A DNA stretch of 7,065 nucleotides from an uncultured Porphyromonadaceae bacterium (lineage in GTDB: Bacteria; Bacteroidota; Bacteroidia; Bacteroidales; CAMTPD01): assembly GCA_947074265.1 (NCBI GenBank), contig CAMTPD010000068.1:1-7065 (forward strand). Direction: 5' to 3'. Every line of letters starts with the position of its first letter. Position 1 is the first letter of the stretch. Below are positions 5,823 to 7,065 of the stretch, in pieces. Under the pieces are notes generated by a model, which was given only the letters and a program-made list of their open reading frames with translations, was not told the origin of the DNA and did no database searches. The position numbers were made by a program, and so were the translations under genes.

Positions 5823-6374
5823 ATGGAAAAAGTATTCGTATTTCTTGCTGACGGATTTGAAGAAATTGAAGCAATAAGCATCATTGATGTGCTTCGCAGA
5901 GCCAATATTCCAACGCAGACTGTTTCGATAACAGGAAATAAACATGTACATGGTGCTCATAAAATACCTGTACAAGCAGATATCCTATTTGACGATGCAG
6001 ACTTTGAAAATGCACAAATGCTCGTATTACCTGGAGGAATGCCTGGTGCTGTAAATCTAGATGCACATACAGCTTTGAAAGATCAGCTAAAGCACTTCCA
6101 TAGAGAAGGTAAATATGTAGCAGCAATCTGTGCTGCACCTTTGGTTTTAGGTGGAATTGATTTGTTGAGTGGTAAACATGCAACATGTTATCCAGGCTTT
6201 GAACATACTTTAGAAGGAGCTCGATATACAGCAGAACCTGTAACTGTTGATGGCAAAATAATCACGGGTAAAGGTCCTGGTTTTGCAACTGATTTTGCAT
6301 TGACTCTTGTAGAAGCGATTGCAGGAGAGCTAAAAGCAATTGAAGTAGCAAAAGGTATGCTTCTAAAAGATTAA
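5823..6374 (+). CDS. DJ-1/PfpI (YajL-like) family protein
   Basis: This is a 183-residue cytoplasmic flavodoxin-like protein of the DJ-1/ThiJ/PfpI superfamily. The reactive cysteine is Cys103 in the nucleophile elbow AAICAAPLVLGG (100-111). Glu16 in ADGFEEIEA (9-17) matches Glu18 of human DJ-1, which lowers the cysteine pKa. LVLPGGMPGAVNL (67-79) and CYPGFE (122-127) are further family motifs; Tyr123 stands where human DJ-1 has His126, as in bacterial YajL. Proposed activities for the family include oxidative-stress protection, chaperone action and glyoxalase/deglycase activity, the last being debated. No protease triad or DUF extension is seen. The start MEKVFVFLADGFEE is standard. It is 37 bases after tonB and just before a strong terminator, so it is probably the last gene of the rightward unit, with no evident functional tie to the motor. 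Confidence 0.92.
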   Translation: MEKVFVFLADGFEEIEAISIIDVLRRANIPTQTVSITGNKHVHGAHKIPVQADILFDDADFENAQMLVLPGGMPGAVNLDAHTALKDQLKHFHREGKYVAAICAAPLVLGGIDLLSGKHATCYPGFEHTLEGARYTAEPVTVDGKIITGKGPGFATDFALTLVEAIAGELKAIEVAKGMLLKD

Positions 6375-6394
6375 GTATTACAATACAAAAACAA

Positions 6395-6430
6395 AAAGCT
6401 CGATTCTGTGGTATCACGGAATCGAGCTTT
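6395..6430. terminator. Bidirectional intrinsic terminator between convergent genes
   Basis: AAAGCTCGATTC (6395-6406) and GAATCGAGCTTT (6419-6430) are perfect 12-base arms. The stem continues inward through a T-G wobble and GTG/CAC to a GTAT tetraloop, for a total of 16 pairs. On the plus strand GTATTTTTGT follows. On the minus strand the stem runs into TTGTTTTTGTATTG. It lies 20 bases after the DJ-1 stop and 55 bases past the stop of the convergent glycosylhydrolase gene, so one hairpin can serve both. Confidence 0.92.
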
Positions 6431-6485
6431 GTATTTTTGTAGACTCTTTTCTAGTTATATCTAACTGTAAACAATGTAATGAGGC

Positions 6486-7065
6486 TTATTTGATATACTT
6501 GCTAGCATAATAATAAACCGATGGTGATATCTCACTTTCTGTTCTATATCGATTCGATGCAGTTACAACATAAAAGAATCCTTCTTCTGTAGACTCATCT
6601 AATGGGATCCAAATTTTATCACCCATTGCACGAGTGATGATTATATTTGTAGCATCGTTGATATCTATCGGTTCCGTTTTGGAACGGTACACTGTAAATG
6701 TAAGGTCTTTCTTTTTATAGTCGAGCAGCATATCCCATTCTAAGCATAAATCAGTACCATCTTTATATGCCTTCACTAATGATGGTGCAGCAGGAGCATC
6801 ATTACTTAGCCAAGAAAGCGGAGGTAACATTGCCGGATGCTTATAATAGTTTGATTGAAGTTCTTTTAAAATCCCTTTTGTATTCGACAATAGGTTTCCA
6901 CAACGAAAGAATGCAACTCCGGCAGTGCCATAAAATCTACCATAATCTATCTGATCGGTTATAATATTTACACCCCAATTGGCTTCGTCTTTATTCATAC
7001 GATATGCACCTAGACCTGGAATTATAAATCTACCATTCGAACCCTCTACCCAATTGTCTACAAAT
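6486..7065 (-). CDS. Family-10-like glycosylhydrolase (GHL10/YngK type), 3' part
   Basis: The C-terminal 192 residues are visible; the frame stays open to the window edge, so the start lies outside. The first 85 or so residues look like the end of a GHL10 (UPF0748, YngK-like) TIM barrel: WVEGSNGRFIIPGLGAYRMN, then WGVNIITDQID and a GTAGVAFFRCGNLL strand-helix unit that fits the last barrel element. After a Pro-rich joint (PPLSWLSNDAPAAP, 81-94) comes a fibronectin type III-like beta domain (about 92-185), with LCLEWD and FFYVVTASNRYRTESEIS strands. This layout is common in Bacteroidota envelope enzymes that cut glycans; related proteins are often lipoproteins. The Met at 6998 is internal and not a start: it lies within conserved barrel sequence. 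Substrate and signal peptide cannot be seen from this part. Confidence 0.8.
   Translation of the reverse strand, partial: FVDNWVEGSNGRFIIPGLGAYRMNKDEANWGVNIITDQIDYGRFYGTAGVAFFRCGNLLSNTKGILKELQSNYYKHPAMLPPLSWLSNDAPAAPSLVKAYKDGTDLCLEWDMLLDYKKKDLTFTVYRSKTEPIDINDATNIIITRAMGDKIWIPLDESTEEGFFYVVTASNRYRTESEISPSVYYYASKYIK

Noticed and set aside
6767..6964. 65-codon plus-strand frame opposite the glycosylhydrolase
   Set aside because: It is antisense to conserved barrel and Fn3-like sequence and has no supporting features.
6486..6998. Treating the right-edge gene as a complete 170-residue protein
   Set aside because: The frame continues upstream without a stop to the window edge, and the upstream 22 residues carry conserved glycosylhydrolase sequence, so the Met at 6998 is internal.

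Overview
The window looks like a stretch of chromosome from a member of the Bacteroidota, most likely order Bacteroidales. The clues are low GC, the absence of Shine-Dalgarno-like sites before the starts, TAnnTTTG-type -7 promoter elements, and proteins typical of that group (a DUF1080 lipoprotein, a family-10-like glycosylhydrolase with a C-terminal Fn3-like domain, and a pdxJ-exbB-exbD-tonB run). The genus cannot be fixed from sequence alone.

Layout from left to right. Positions 1-446 hold no convincing gene. They contain a weak intrinsic terminator reading leftward and a possible -7 element. A leftward block follows: a DUF1080 lipoprotein (447-1256), NAD kinase (1310-2185) and a CBS-CBS-ACT protein (2199-2858). 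NAD kinase starts only 13 bases after the CBS-ACT gene ends. The lipoprotein is separated from nadK by 53 bases that contain a hairpin. Positions 2859-3000 form a divergent promoter region with an inverted repeat. A rightward block follows: pdxJ (3001-3714), exbB/tolQ (3781-4500), exbD/tolR (4515-4928), a GTG-started tonB/tolA-like transducer (4955-5785) and a DJ-1/PfpI protein (5823-6374). A strong hairpin with T-rich flanks on both strands (6395-6430) ends this block and also the convergent gene. That convergent gene is the 3' part of a glycosylhydrolase, which enters from the right edge on the minus strand (6486-7065).

The genes suggest mainly housekeeping work. NAD kinase makes NADP, and a nucleotide-sensing CBS-ACT protein may tune it or a related process. 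PdxJ makes the vitamin B6 vitamer pyridoxine 5'-phosphate. The ExbB-ExbD-TonB/TolA set forms a proton-driven inner-membrane motor that delivers energy to the outer membrane, either for TonB-dependent uptake or for envelope constriction. The two outermost genes point to carbohydrate scavenging in the envelope.

I found no mobile element, CRISPR array, tRNA, rRNA or defence system. I see no clear sign of a wholly new system. The points worth a second look are the CBS-CBS-ACT/nadK pairing, the Ton-versus-Tol identity of the motor, the hairpin across the pdxJ stop codon, and the possible short transcript in the left intergenic region.
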